From positions 62,937,141-63,001,140 of the forward strand of contig CM055100.1 of the NCBI GenBank assembly GCA_029204225.1: a DNA stretch of 64,000 nt, in the 5' to 3' direction. A program made the position numbers and the translations under genes. This DNA comes from Diphasiastrum complanatum. Taxonomy: Eukaryota > Streptophyta > Lycopodiopsida > Lycopodiales > Lycopodiaceae. This document shows positions 13,401-22,640 of this stretch, one piece after another (the stretch's first letter is position 1; every line of letters starts with the position of its first letter). The notes below the pieces were generated by a model. It ran no database searches and had not been told where the DNA came from. It saw only the letters and a list, made by a program, of their open reading frames with translations.

Positions 13401-14261
13401 CCTTGCTAAAACCCACGTTTCAAACGCGTTTGGTTCATCAACCAAACGTGTTTGGTTTCTACCACTTGTGAAATGGGACAAGGAACATGTTTTGCTATCC
13501 TCCTGGAGATTTTTTTATTTTTAGTATCGTATTTTACTCATGAATTTTTACTTTCTATGGATCCGTTGTGCAAGTGCTTGTCTGTCACCTTCCATGTGCT
13601 AAAAAAAGTAATAGCATGCCTAATCTTCTCAACGAATAGAAGTGCTTGCCAGCCACATAATTTTGCCTTTTGATAAAAAATAATCTGGGAGCTCTCTTAA
13701 TTGAAGGAAAACAGTTTGTAAATACAGTCAACATGACTTAGCATTTCCAGTTCTTTAACTTCCTGTATTCTTTTGTTCGACAACTTGATGTAAGTCATAC
13801 AAATCTTTATTCTGTTTCCTCATTCTTAAGGAAATATTTGGTGCTGGTTTAACTTGACTTAAGTATCTCTTGTCATTGGATGTCTTGATTGAACTATGAC
13901 TTGGTTCTGATTTGTTGCTCCTAAGTGGCAAACTTGTATTTACAATTTGGTTTGTACAGTTGGAGGCACTTGTACATCCTTTCTTTGATGAGTTGCGAGA
14001 CCCAAATGTGCGTTTACCAAATGGTCGGCCATTGCCAGCCCTATTCAATTTCAAGCCCTTAGGTATGTTCATAGTTTCAGTAGTGCATTTACTTGCTTGC
14101 TGTCTTCAGGCTTGACTAGGATAGTAGATTTGGAAACATGTTTGTTTAGGTAATGGCTCACTAGTGGTTTTAATCCAGAACTAAAAGGTGCCTCACCAGA
14201 ACTACTTCGGCGTTTGATACCTGAGCATGCACGAAAGCTGGTTCCATTCTTAGCTCTGTGA
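1433..14261 (+). CDS. Shaggy-like/GSK3-type serine/threonine protein kinase, 13 exons, 472 aa
   Basis: This is a plant GSK3/shaggy-like kinase, a proline-directed Ser/Thr kinase of the cytosol and nucleus; the plant family acts in brassinosteroid, stress and developmental signalling. Exons: 1433-1492, 1903-2145, 4375-4467, 4644-4703, 4839-5111, 5259-5333, 5512-5568, 5730-5870, 6013-6063, 6157-6252, 7048-7131, 13960-14062, 14179-14261. Every junction is GT..AG and the sum is 1419 nt with no internal stop. Visible motifs, in order: GTGSFG loop, VAIKK lysine, HRDIKPQN catalytic loop, DFG, the [12 protein letters not shown] activation segment with the GSK3 tyrosine, and TREE. The N-terminus ([16 protein letters not shown]) resembles Arabidopsis shaggy-related kinase theta (subgroup III), which supports the start; that assignment is from memory. 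Intron 12 is unusually long because of transposon insertions. The gene looks intact and functional. Confidence 0.93.
1903..2145 (+). CDS. Kinase exon 2 (variable N-terminal region)
   Basis: It follows a TAACAG acceptor and encodes 81 residues beginning [15 protein letters not shown], then an acidic and glycine-rich low-complexity stretch, then [14 protein letters not shown], a hallmark just before plant GSK3 catalytic domains. The donor after AAG at 2145 is preferred over an earlier GT at 2125 because it keeps the short VDTNDDK link expected in this subgroup. Confidence 0.85.
4375..4467 (+). CDS. Kinase exon 3
   Basis: It encodes 31 residues including [14 protein letters not shown] and GQPKQ, the conserved lead-in to the kinase fold. 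TTTTCAG acceptor and GTTAAC donor, phase 0. Confidence 0.9.
4644..4703 (+). CDS. Kinase exon 4 (glycine-rich loop)
   Basis: It encodes [23 protein letters not shown]-binding beta strands 1-2 with the glycine-rich loop. GTAAGA donor. Confidence 0.93.
4839..5111 (+). CDS. Kinase exon 5 (ATP-binding lysine, alpha-C)
   Basis: It encodes 91 residues. VAIKKVLQD holds the ATP-binding lysine and [14 protein letters not shown] the alpha-C glutamate. The exon ends in VKLYTYQ before a GTCAGA donor. Confidence 0.95.
5259..5333 (+). CDS. Kinase exon 6 (catalytic loop)
   Basis: It encodes [18 protein letters not shown] followed by IKPQNLL, so the catalytic HRD aspartate is present. GTAACT donor. Confidence 0.95.
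5512..5568 (+). CDS. Kinase exon 7 (DFG)
   Basis: It encodes [19 protein letters not shown], with the Mg-binding DFG motif. GTGAGT donor. Confidence 0.95.
5730..5870 (+). CDS. Kinase exon 8 (activation segment, APE)
   Basis: It encodes 47 residues including [18 protein letters not shown] and [14 protein letters not shown]. The activation-loop tyrosine and the arginines that bind a pre-phosphorylated substrate are conserved. Confidence 0.95.
6013..6063 (+). CDS. Kinase exon 9
   Basis: It encodes [17 protein letters not shown], near-invariant in this family. GTATGC donor. Confidence 0.94.
6157..6252 (+). CDS. Kinase exon 10 (TREE motif)
   Basis: It encodes [19 protein letters not shown] and on to KAHPWHK. 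The TREE motif, known in Arabidopsis BIN2 as a site of gain-of-function mutations, is intact. The 3' end of this exon and its donor are duplicated just downstream. Confidence 0.94.
6231..6420 (+). repeat. Tandem duplication of exon 10 end, donor site and intron start
   Basis: About 95 bp beginning at AAAGCACATCCATGGCATAA (about 6233) recur from about 6331 with roughly 10% differences. The second copy still has the AAG|GTATTG donor and would encode KALPWHK, so a decoy 5' splice site lies some 97 bp downstream of the real one. Confidence 0.8.
7048..7131 (+). CDS. Kinase exon 11
   Basis: It encodes [20 protein letters not shown] and SPNLRCSA, part of the C-lobe. The GTAAGT donor opens the 6.8-kb intron 12. 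Confidence 0.94.
8173..9147 (-). repeat. Probable 3' LTR of the intronic copia element
   Basis: The right boundary is firm: the purine tract AGGAGGGAG directly precedes TGTTATGG on the minus strand. The left boundary is inferred from the matching end TGTTAT on the + strand at 8173, giving TGTTAT...ATAACA ends and 975 bp. A TATA-like TCTATAAAAGAG lies inside on the minus strand near 8838. There is no second LTR to confirm the left end. Confidence 0.5.
9156..9437 (-). pseudogene. Copia RNase H, C-terminal part (intronic element)
   Basis: It translates to a copia RNase H tail with [20 protein letters not shown] and [15 protein letters not shown]. The upstream half of the domain is out of frame. 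It stops just before the polypurine tract, as in complete copia elements. Confidence 0.85.
9692..10601 (-). pseudogene. Copia reverse transcriptase (intronic element)
   Basis: Three overlapping frames reconstruct the RT. The N-terminal piece has [28 protein letters not shown] and [11 protein letters not shown]. The middle piece has [13 protein letters not shown] and the catalytic [11 protein letters not shown]. The C-terminal piece has [20 protein letters not shown]. The YVDD site is intact, but frameshifts near 10290 and 9956 break the protein. Confidence 0.88.
10906..11178 (-). pseudogene. Copia integrase, C-terminal part (intronic element)
   Basis: It reads [20 protein letters not shown]-like sequence (the nominal first residues are not a true start), then [15 protein letters not shown] and [20 protein letters not shown], the copia integrase region right after the third catalytic residue. 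That residue, in the expected NGVAERKN block, is missing because of the foreign segment at 11179-11540. Confidence 0.85.
11179..11540. other. About 360-bp foreign segment inside the copia integrase
   Basis: It lies between integrase residues FCTNNN and RTLVEATRC and has no copia homology I can see. It is rich in degenerate TACTTAGTA/AGTACTA-type words. It replaces about 20 codons rather than being simply inserted. No terminal repeats or target duplication found. Confidence 0.55.
11539..12321 (-). pseudogene. Copia protease tail, pre-integrase zinc region and integrase core (intronic element)
   Basis: The upstream ORF (12321-11959) starts inside the protease with [19 protein letters not shown] and [13 protein letters not shown]; the DSGA active site is absent. 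The next ORF (11931-11539) carries [14 protein letters not shown] of the pre-integrase zinc region, then VHSDVCGPL and SDRGGEY, the first two catalytic aspartates. Confidence 0.88.
12325..12888 (-). pseudogene. hAT-type transposase N-terminus with BED zinc finger, truncated
   Basis: This 187-codon frame contains [20 protein letters not shown] and [10 protein letters not shown], the C-x2-C...H...C layout of a BED finger found at the N-terminus of plant hAT transposases. An acidic Glu-Gly repeat follows, encoded by a TTCCCC hexanucleotide repeat (about 12641-12670). The dimerisation and catalytic regions are missing; the frame ends where copia sequence begins. It could instead be the first exon of a domesticated BED protein, but the abrupt junction argues for a relic. 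Confidence 0.6.
13960..14062 (+). CDS. Kinase exon 12
   Basis: It encodes [20 protein letters not shown] and the C-lobe end [14 protein letters not shown]; ends in phase 1 at G|GTATGT. Confidence 0.94.
14179..14261 (+). CDS. Kinase exon 13 (C-terminus)
   Basis: It follows a TTTTAATCCAG acceptor and completes a Glu codon, then [20 protein letters not shown] and a short hydrophobic tail VPFLAL before TGA (14259-14261). This C-terminus is typical of the family. Confidence 0.92.
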
Positions 14262-15035
14262 GCATTTTGTGGGGTTATATAATGGAAATATGGGAACCCT
14301 GAAACACATAGTTTCTTCAGTGGAGTAATTACAGAAGGCTGGTGCTGGCTATGCACTCCCATCAAAGGATTCATACTCTTCTTTCAGGAAAGCTCCATAA
14401 TCCCCTACAAAGCTTAGTTCTGTCAAGTTCACTGCAGTAGTGGGCATGTAATATCTTGCACGGCTCACTCTTTTGATGTCACCTACTAGGTAAAGCTAAT
14501 ACTGATTGTTTGTACTAGTCCAATGATTCAATGAAAGTAGCTGGAATTATCCTCGATCAAGGCCAAAGACAGGTATGTTTTGTTGTATAAGTAAGAGAAG
14601 AATGAGCTGGAGACTAGACTTTAATTGTAGCTTCAGGTGGTTGTATCGCCTTGATGTCGTTGCTTATTTGCGTCAACTCAAAGGTACATGTCAAAGATTC
14701 ATTTGAGGAGAAATATGTTCCCAAACTGGGATTTTGTATTTTAGTTATATCCTGCAGTGCCAGTACTGTTATTTCTATGCCTCAAATGGCTAAAAGGAAT
14801 GTGATATGAACTTATACAAGGATGAGTTGGTTCAATCATTCATAAGGATTGGACCTGAAAGACCTCATAAGTCATTTGTATGATCAACAAGTAGTATATA
14901 TCTGCTATGAGTTACCACTTTCAATTTGATAGATACTCACAAAGATTCTGGTTTGCCATCAAGAGCATGTGTATGTGGCTGAGTTATCATTATTACTTGT
15001 AATGTTCAACATCTGTGAAAAGGTGACAAACTCTG
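14262..15035. other. Kinase 3' flank, probable 3' UTR at its start
   Basis: No gene is supported. The 3' UTR of the kinase must begin here, but I could not fix a polyadenylation site. Confidence 0.35.
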
Positions 15036-15540
15036 CTAGCTCCTGAGGTCCGTAGATTTTATCAAATCTTCATCAGTAATCTTGAACACGTTGAATGTAG
15101 GAAAATCAAATGTTGGAGTGATCAAATCTGGACACAAGAGTGTGGTGCTGCTGACTATTGTTCTTCTATCACTTACCCTGGGAGACCTTGTAAATCTTTT
15201 CTTATTTTCTCCAAAGTCTCGTCTGAAACGGCGAACCTAGTTGACCTTCTTAACGTCATGGAAAGCTGTTCAGTTTGTTGTAGGCTTAAAAACATTCATT
15301 CCATCGTAATCTATGTACACCCCTCACTTGTACCACAGTTTTGGGAGATCAAATCTGGACATCCCAAAAGTGTGGTCCTAATGAATATTGTTTTTCTTAT
15401 CATCCTGGGAGGTGCCATAAAATCTTGTTTCCAAGTTTCTTGTCTGAATCAACAAATCTTTTTTATTTTTTTAAGAACATGGAAAGCTTTTCCATTTGTT
15501 GTTATTATGATGGTTTTAAAGAGTAAGATGGAAAGGAGTG
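15036..15540 (+). pseudogene. Tandemly repeated cysteine-rich coding segment, unidentified
   Basis: Two diverged copies (about 15117-15300 and 15346-15520) read in the same sense as QIWTQECGAADYCSS...PGRPCKS and QIWTSQKCGPNEYCF...PGRCHKI, each followed by an aligned Ser/Asn-rich stretch and MES-S-CC. The alignment holds at the amino-acid level with conserved cysteines, suggesting a real ancestral protein or exon duplication. The first copy is preceded in frame by LLAPEVRRFYQIFISNLEHV. No start codon or flanking gene was found and the family is unknown to me. Confidence 0.4.
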
Positions 15541-17480
15541 ATCGTGATGATGGTTAAAAATGATCATGAACAATGATGGGTGCTGATTTATTGATATGGA
15601 AAGTTAAATAGTTGATGATGATTGATAATGTATGAGAGAGATGATAAATATGTAAATCTGCTTTCTTTTGGATATCAAGCAGTATTCCCACCAGCCCAAT
15701 CGACTTCCTCTGATCAATCTTCCTTAGCCGTAGTCACGTACTTCAAGTTTTGGGCATCTACAAGCTCAAAATGAGCTGTCATGTTTTAAGGCATAAACAA
15801 AGTACTCCACCTACATGGTTGTCCCTGAAAAATGGAATTTGTCCATATAGTCCTCATTTTTGGACATATTCTACAAGAGAGATTTCCCACACGTTTTCAG
15901 AATCACTCGAGCCTCCTTTGCATCATGCAAGTGTGCAAATCTATTCAATGAGGACTTGCCTAACTTAATTTTGATGTCAATCCATCAACATGATTAAGAA
16001 TCTCTCTTCTATGAAACTTCAAATTATCTCTTCTACAAGATCGATTCTCTTCCTAGGTGTTTTTATGGATGAGCTTTTTTGTCGTAGTCCCATAGCAGTT
16101 TTGAGAGATGTTGAAACCTAAATGCTCATACCTGGAGTCCTATCATGGATTTGTTTATCATGTAAAATCTGGTTTTCAAAGTTTAAAAGATTGTATTCAT
16201 CTTGGAACGATATAGGTCGCATTCAACATTGAAATCATTATACATACATCAACCATAAACCTCGTAATTACATACTTTGCAACTGCAATTTTAAATTATT
16301 TTAGCACATTTTGCATAAGCTTTTTACTTACCAATTTGAGCCTTCCACAAAGCATGGAGTAGCATGTTTTACAATGATAGTTGAGAAATCTTCAACCTTA
16401 AAACTTTTTTGCCCTTAGGGCAGTTCATCGCCACAGATGAATAGTCTTGAAGAATGCAAATTTGGCCGAGAGAAACGTTTCAGTATTAAACTCTTTAATA
16501 GCCTCTTTGCAAGTTGCAATATAACTTCTACACAGTTCAAAGTAGCATCTTATAGTTTACCTGGGAAAAGTATCTACCCTAAATAGTGCAAGCTTTTGTA
16601 CTTGGGGCTAAACACATACTATGTAAGCTGCTTCTTCGGTCTTATGCTCTAAATTTTAATTTGTCATTGCAGTAGGAGTGCTCGTGGCATAGTTTTTCGC
16701 TATTGCATGATGGCAATTACAGTCATCTAACACCTCATAAGAAGATAGATTCCTCTTTTAGATAACTGGTAAATACTTGATCGGCTGCTACATTATTGAT
16801 TGAAGTATGTACTTGGCATCCATCATTTGCCTTGTTCATGGACTACTGCGATCTTCTTCGTCATTTCTATTGTTCAATGATGCTGCATTGTTCGTGTCAA
16901 AAATCTCTTCCTCAGGGTGCTATTTGGCTTGCAATCTTCTTTTGTTGAGGACTTATCATCGGTGATGATTATTGCTTAGAACAGGTTTTTTCTTTGAACA
17001 AGGTGACTTGATTTTACAGTAAACTATTACCCATTATGGACTCCAATGGGGAGAAACCCATTTTGAAACTATAGCACTATAAAGACTTTATGCATGTACT
17101 ATTATGTGTACTAGCTTAGAAACTTCAAAGTCTTGTTTGTGAGACCATTCAAAATTATGTGGAAATTGCTGAGAATTATATGCCATTTAGTATTTTTGAC
17201 AAATGAAGATATTGTCATGATCCATGTACTTTAAACATGTTAGAATGTGTGCATAGTCTAGTCAAAGCTAAATTGTGCTAGCTCGTAGCTAGTTATAAAC
17301 ACATGAACATTCAATACAAACTCAATTGACATGATGTAGATTTATGGAGCTTACAAATTACCATAAGTAGAAACTAATATTAGTGTTGGAGAGACAAACT
17401 TCCATAGATTACTTCAAGAATGATTACTGTAATAAAATTGATAAACACCCTTGAGCCTCATTTCAATGTTACTGTGTTCT
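15541..17480. other. AT-rich intergenic stretch
   Basis: No gene, clear repeat end or structural RNA recognised; short ORFs have no family signature. Confidence 0.4.
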
Positions 17481-17484
17481 CTTT

Positions 17485-17640
17485 TACACCATGTGGCTTT
17501 CTAACTTTTCAAACATATCTTTGACAAGAGGCTTGACAAGATCATCATCAAGCTTGCTCAGAGTACAATACACCATTTTATTACTTCATAGCTTCACACT
17601 AATAGATTGATGATGGAACCCAATCTTTGATCCATGCATG
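17485..17640 (-). pseudogene. Worn copia RNase H tail
   Basis: The minus strand reads VYCTLSKLDDDLVKPLVKDM then FEKLESHMV, a degenerate match to the copia RNase H end (usual form EYC-T-EDQLADIFTK-L). It resembles the copy at 18511-18741 more than the full-length copia elements here. Confidence 0.45.
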
Positions 17641-18486
17641 AAAGATTTTAATCCTTACAAATGTTAAAGATTACTTCAATAGCATTATAAGTATGACCTG
17701 CAATATGTCAAGGCCCAAGGCCACAAGAAGTTTGCTCAAGTCCCTTGACGCACAAGTTGCACTTGTGGCTACTCTATAACATGCTTTTGAATAATAAAGT
17801 TTTGTCGTGGGGTGCTTCTTGATCAATAAAACTTACTAGTACAGGGAGAATATGTAACAGTTCTAGATCTTAGATTGGTTACAATTTTGGTCCCATTTGC
17901 ATCAACATGGCCTTGCAATTCCAAGCCGTAAGCATTATTTTACTTAATACCTAGTTTCATGTTCCATTAAGATATTTAAAAATTTCTTTTATTTTAGTAG
18001 TGAGCTTTTTTTGGCATAGGAATGAAATTGACAAACCATTCTAATTGCAAAACTTTTTTTTTTTGTTTGTTACTCACTAAATGAATGAGGTTGTACGTAT
18101 TTTGATCCAATTCCTCATCTCATGCGTACTTGTTGATTTGAAACTCAGATGAGTAGATATTGCAAAATGTCTTGCAAAAGAATCCTCTTGCTATACTCGA
18201 TATCCTTACTAAAACAAGCACTCATCAAATATTTTAATAGGAGTATAGCACATTCATAAAAAATCCAAGATGCAAAAGCCTCCTCATGAAAAGCTATTTG
18301 AAATAACATCTTCAATTATTTTGTTGGTGGAGAAAGTTACATTTATTTCTTCTCTGCTTTCCTCTAACTAGGCCCTTATAAAATCTACCATGCTAATAAT
18401 GTTTAATATCCAATTATATAATAGCTCTTACTAGCATTCAATACTCAAAGAATCTCCTAAGGTCTAAGGATGCACTTGTATTTTCA

Positions 18487-18741
18487 AATGCTCCCCCTCA
18501 GTTGATGGTCTCAAAGGAAGAATTTGAAAAACACATGATATTTGTCTCTATTAAGAATTTTTGTTAGTAGCTCATCTTCAATAGTACAATATTCAAGAAC
18601 AATTTGATTTGCCTTAGCTAGATCTATCAAAAGATGATAGTAAACTTTTATTTGCTTAGCCCTTGCAATAGCTCCTTGCTTATCACAATGCATCTGGATT
18701 AGTTTTCCCACATAAAACTTGATTTCATTCAATAGATACAT
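18487..18741 (-). pseudogene. Worn copia RNase H end with polypurine tract
   Basis: The minus strand has MHCDKQGAIARAKQIK...YHLLIDLAKANQIVLEYCTIED, a degraded copia RNase H, followed by ACTGAGGGGGAGCA (about 18490-18503), a typical copia polypurine tract. A 3' LTR would extend to lower coordinates but I could not find its end. Confidence 0.5.
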
Positions 18742-19370
18742 CAGCTAATAAAATTTTCTAGCTTTTCTATGATCCCTTATCCTTTGTGAAAGACATGCAA
18801 GCATAAGATGTCTTATGCAATTTCAATCGATCAAACATTCTTCGAGGTAAAACACATATCCAATCATATATGTATTTGGTGCTCCATCCCAATTGTCATA
18901 AAAGCAATTCTCCATAAGATTACCTTCCAATTGGTACCAATTTATTTGTTTGTCATGCAATCTCATAGTGCAAGTATGGATGCTCAGCTCTATATCTTTT
19001 AAAGTGCTGAAAATCTACTCGTGTGTATACCATTGGATTTAGTATGGATCAACTAGCCATTGGGTGCAAAATATTGAATACCACAGAATTTATTGAAGAA
19101 AAAGTACAATATTCATCACTTTGTGTGCATATATTAGGGAATGCACATATGCAAATGCACACGTAGAAAGTAAAAACATTGTTGGTACTATGCAATTGCA
19201 AGCATGAGTAAAATTTACAAAATGGACATTGTTGCCATGTTGCTAAATAGAGGGTGGTAAGTGGTAAACGTTGATGTTGTTGATGTGGACTTATACAACA
19301 TTGTAGTAATTCAAAGAAATCTCAAAGAAGATAAATTTCAAAGATTAACACAAATGTGAAAGATGAGTAC

Positions 19371-19373
<3 letters not shown>

Positions 19374-19433
<60 letters not shown>

Positions 19434-19435
19434 CT

Positions 19436-19474
<39 letters not shown>
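19374..19474. repeat. (AC)n microsatellite, interrupted
   Basis: About 59 bp of AC repeats (19374-19432), the interruption TCTTCGTA, then about 34 bp of CA repeats. The interruption is the only non-repeat sequence. Confidence 0.98.
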
Positions 19475-19477
<3 letters not shown>

Positions 19478-21238
19478 GAGATAACATGCGTGAAAATAAA
19501 TGTGAATAAAACAAACTTCTATGAAGCAATGATGTAGCAACATTGTGTCAAAAATATACAAATTCAAACAAAACACATGTTAGAAAAGATAAAAATATCT
19601 ACTATATAGTAACATGATGAAAGAGAGAAAGAAGAAACATTATATAACATAAAAATATAAGTTTCTAGAAAGACCACACCATCACATCATCACTTACAAA
19701 AAAAATGAGGGGAGTTTGTTTGCAATATGAAAGAAGGTGCTTGCACTCCATCATCAAGACCACATGATATCTCTCTTGATCCACAAGTTCACACTATCAC
19801 TTTGCATATCTCTCATGGAAAAAGGAAAGAAAACCTAACGACAAACGAGATCCCTAATCTCACACCCGACATTGCCTAGAAAATTATGATCAACATAAAA
19901 AAAAAAAAGCCCCTATGAGAGTGGGGATAATCCATGTATACTCCTCTCTCTCCAATTCTCTTTGTGTGAGCAATCTACACCAAGTTTGGGTAATGTGTAA
20001 GAAAATTGGAATTGTGAATAAAGTGAGTTTTAGGTTATTGAATGGATCCAATCAATCCACAAGAGTGATTGTTTGCATTGCTAGATTCATCTCCATTATT
20101 ATTCCTTGAGGAAATGACAAAAATCTTGATCTAACAAGCAAGAGCAATCTAAAACAAGGTGTACATGATCCATAGTGCCTTCAAACATGTGAAGTACATT
20201 CTATAGTATGGCCTCTAACCTGAAAACAAAGTATATAAGCACTTGATGGCATTAGACACAAAGATTTGCAAGGTACAATAGAGATTACACAAGCTTGATA
20301 GAAAACACTCCAAATTTACTTGATGAATATGGCTCCAAAATGAGCAAATATGGAATGATGGATCTTGAGGTTTTTTGTGCAGGTTTGGCAAGGATTATAG
20401 TGCCATCATAGCTCTAGTTTTTCCTACTCACCATGATTTTATCTAATGGTTAGGTATGCCAACCTAAAGTTGGTAGATCACCACTTAATTTTTTTAGATT
20501 TGAGGAATTTCGTCCTAGATTGTAGGTAGCTTGACCAAATGACTTGACTAACACCTATGACCTGGACCTAAGTAGCCCAATCCTACTCTTCACACGTGGG
20601 AACAAGCTCTTACACATGTGGAATCAAAATCTCTATATAATTACATGATTAATCAAGCTAATGTTTGCATTTTTCACAAGAACAACTTGAAGGTAAATGT
20701 GGCAATGCTGAGTAACTACACCACATGAAACATAGGATTTGATTAACTACTGTTTAGTAACCTAGTTGGGCTTGCTTCAATTACTTTGTGGTGTCTTCTT
20801 TAACATGTAACTTGCATAACTCCTTGACTTCATAGCACTTTGGTCATATGCCCCTTCATTATGAATCTACAATTAACAACATGCATTCCAAATTATAAAT
20901 TGGGTTTTATGTTGCATTCATCATATGATAGATTTTGATAATGCTTAGTGGAGATGAGTAGGAATTAATCCTTCTTATCTAGCGATACTCAAGGAAAAAT
21001 GCCCTCATTCTGTCATCATACAATCTAGTGATGACGCTCTGTAACCACACAACCATAGAGATACTACCATCTCACCCAGTACATTGGAGCTATAGACTAC
21101 CACCAAGCTACAATGTTCCATACCATTGCATCCTAACATCATTCTTTGCATACCTACATCTTGAGGCAAGATATCATCTTGGCCTAACCATGTGGGAGAG
21201 CTCTTCATTCTCTTGAAGAGAATTAATGCCAAGCCCAT
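19475..21238. other. AT-rich intergenic stretch
   Basis: No gene or complete mobile element recognised. The texture resembles decayed retrotransposon sequence but no domain can be named. Confidence 0.4.
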
Positions 21239-21250
21239 GGGGGGGGGGGG

Positions 21251-21285
<35 letters not shown>
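21239..21285. repeat. G15 run followed by (AG)16
   Basis: An uninterrupted run of about 15 G passes into about 32 bp of AG dinucleotides. Confidence 0.97.
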
Positions 21286-21287
<2 letters not shown>

Positions 21288-21879
21288 TATATGTACTTTT
21301 ATTCCCTTCATTAATTAATGTGAGTTTTTGAGTCAATTTGGAGATTCATCAATTTTGAGTGTATTTCTCTCTCTACCCGAGGAGAGGAGCTTGTTGGAAC
21401 TGAGTTTTCAGTAGTGCATGTTTCCACACGTGTGAAACTACTTTGGTTATGAATGTATGCATGTAACTTTGCCTCTCTGCCTTAGATTTATCTTGGATTT
21501 CAATCAATAGAAGATCTATAGTGCAAAAGCTATGCTTAGGAGATCAATTTCACACTTTAGGACATTCCCACACGTGTGAATTTTTACGAACTGAGTGAAA
21601 GACAAAAGGGAAGTCCCATTACTATATAGGCATAGCATAGTGGGTCTCATCAAGCATGGTCCCGTCAACGACATGTGACCACCTAGGAAGGTGACGCGTG
21701 GCACTAAAATATGTCAATCATGCCAGACCTGCGTCCTGTCCCATTGCGAGGCTGTCATTTAAGGGCGTACCGTTATGGTACATAAAATTTTCTCTCTCAG
21801 AAAAATTTCTTTCTATGGGAAAAACCAAGGAATCTTAGTTTCAGGTCATCTTCCTTTTTCCTAGGTGTTCTCATTATCT

Positions 21880-22230
21880 ACCATACTTTTCCAACGAATC
21901 AGATGTTAAAAAATTAAACAATTTCTCAACTGACGACATCTAATAACACTAGATCATCTCTTGGAATGAGATTGTCTTTTCCACCAAGTCGTTCCTTTAA
22001 ACAACTCACGTGGAATACAGAATGAGCTGTAGTTCCAAAGAAAAGTTCTTTTTGGTAAGCGGATTAATTAATCTTGTTTACAATCTTAAAGGGGCCGCTA
22101 TAACATGGAGACAACTTGGGGCATTTCACCGTTCGAAACCGATTTCAAATTCTCGAGGAGAGCAGCTGCGATTAGCATAGAATTGGGCTTGATCCTGAGT
22201 CAATCTAGTATTTTTTCTAGCCACAGATTG
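21880..22230 (-). pseudogene. Worn gypsy integrase C-terminus
   Basis: The minus strand reads RKNTRLTQDQAQFYANR, then YSGPFKIVNKIN, then HSVFHVSCLKERLGGKDNL, with stops between. This is the integrase C-terminal region of Ty3/gypsy elements (usual forms YGPF-I and HPVFHVS-LK). Confidence 0.6.
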
Positions 22231-22454
22231 GCAATGGATTTTCATCAAAAAAATCCCCTCATGAATTTGCTGAATTTGCTGCTATCAAGAGTCCATTCAA
22301 ATTCTCATCATAAATTTAGGTGTAGGTCATTACCAAATAGACATGACCAACTATTAGACTCAATCTAACCTACACTAAGATAGGTTTCCCACATGACATC
22401 TTGGCCTCACACATGTGGGCCCCACTTATGCACATAATTTATAATATTCTACAT

Positions 22455-22640
22455 GGCTAGATTAGTCAACATAGGCAATTTTTTACACTTCTCAATTCTA
22501 GCCTTGAAAATTATAATACTCTTATCAATTACTCCAATTGAAGATCTTAGCTTAACAAATGAATCCTTAGGTAAGAATTTGGTGAATAGATCAGCTAAGC
22601 AATTTGATGAAGACACGTGTTGGAGCTTGATCTCTAAAAA
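22455..22640 (-). pseudogene. Copia RNase H end
   Basis: The minus strand encodes EIKLQHVSSSNCLADLFTKF followed by LPKDSFVKLRSSIGV, a clear copia RNase H C-terminus. It is broken off at about 22640, where very AT-rich sequence begins. Confidence 0.7.

Larger units (their letters stand above)
7132..13959 (+). other. Kinase intron 12 (6.8 kb) with nested transposon remnants
   Basis: The intron runs from a GTAAGT donor to a TTTGTACAG acceptor; the exons on either side join in frame to give [17 protein letters not shown], as expected of the family. Its core (about 8173-12890) is an antisense copia element joined to a hAT-type fragment. At 7132-8172 and 12890-13959 I see only AT-rich intron sequence and a few short palindromes, for example near 7880-7905. 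Confidence 0.85.

Noticed and set aside
19322-19576. ORFs encoding Cys-Val repeats
   Set aside because: Translation of the AC microsatellite, not a protein.
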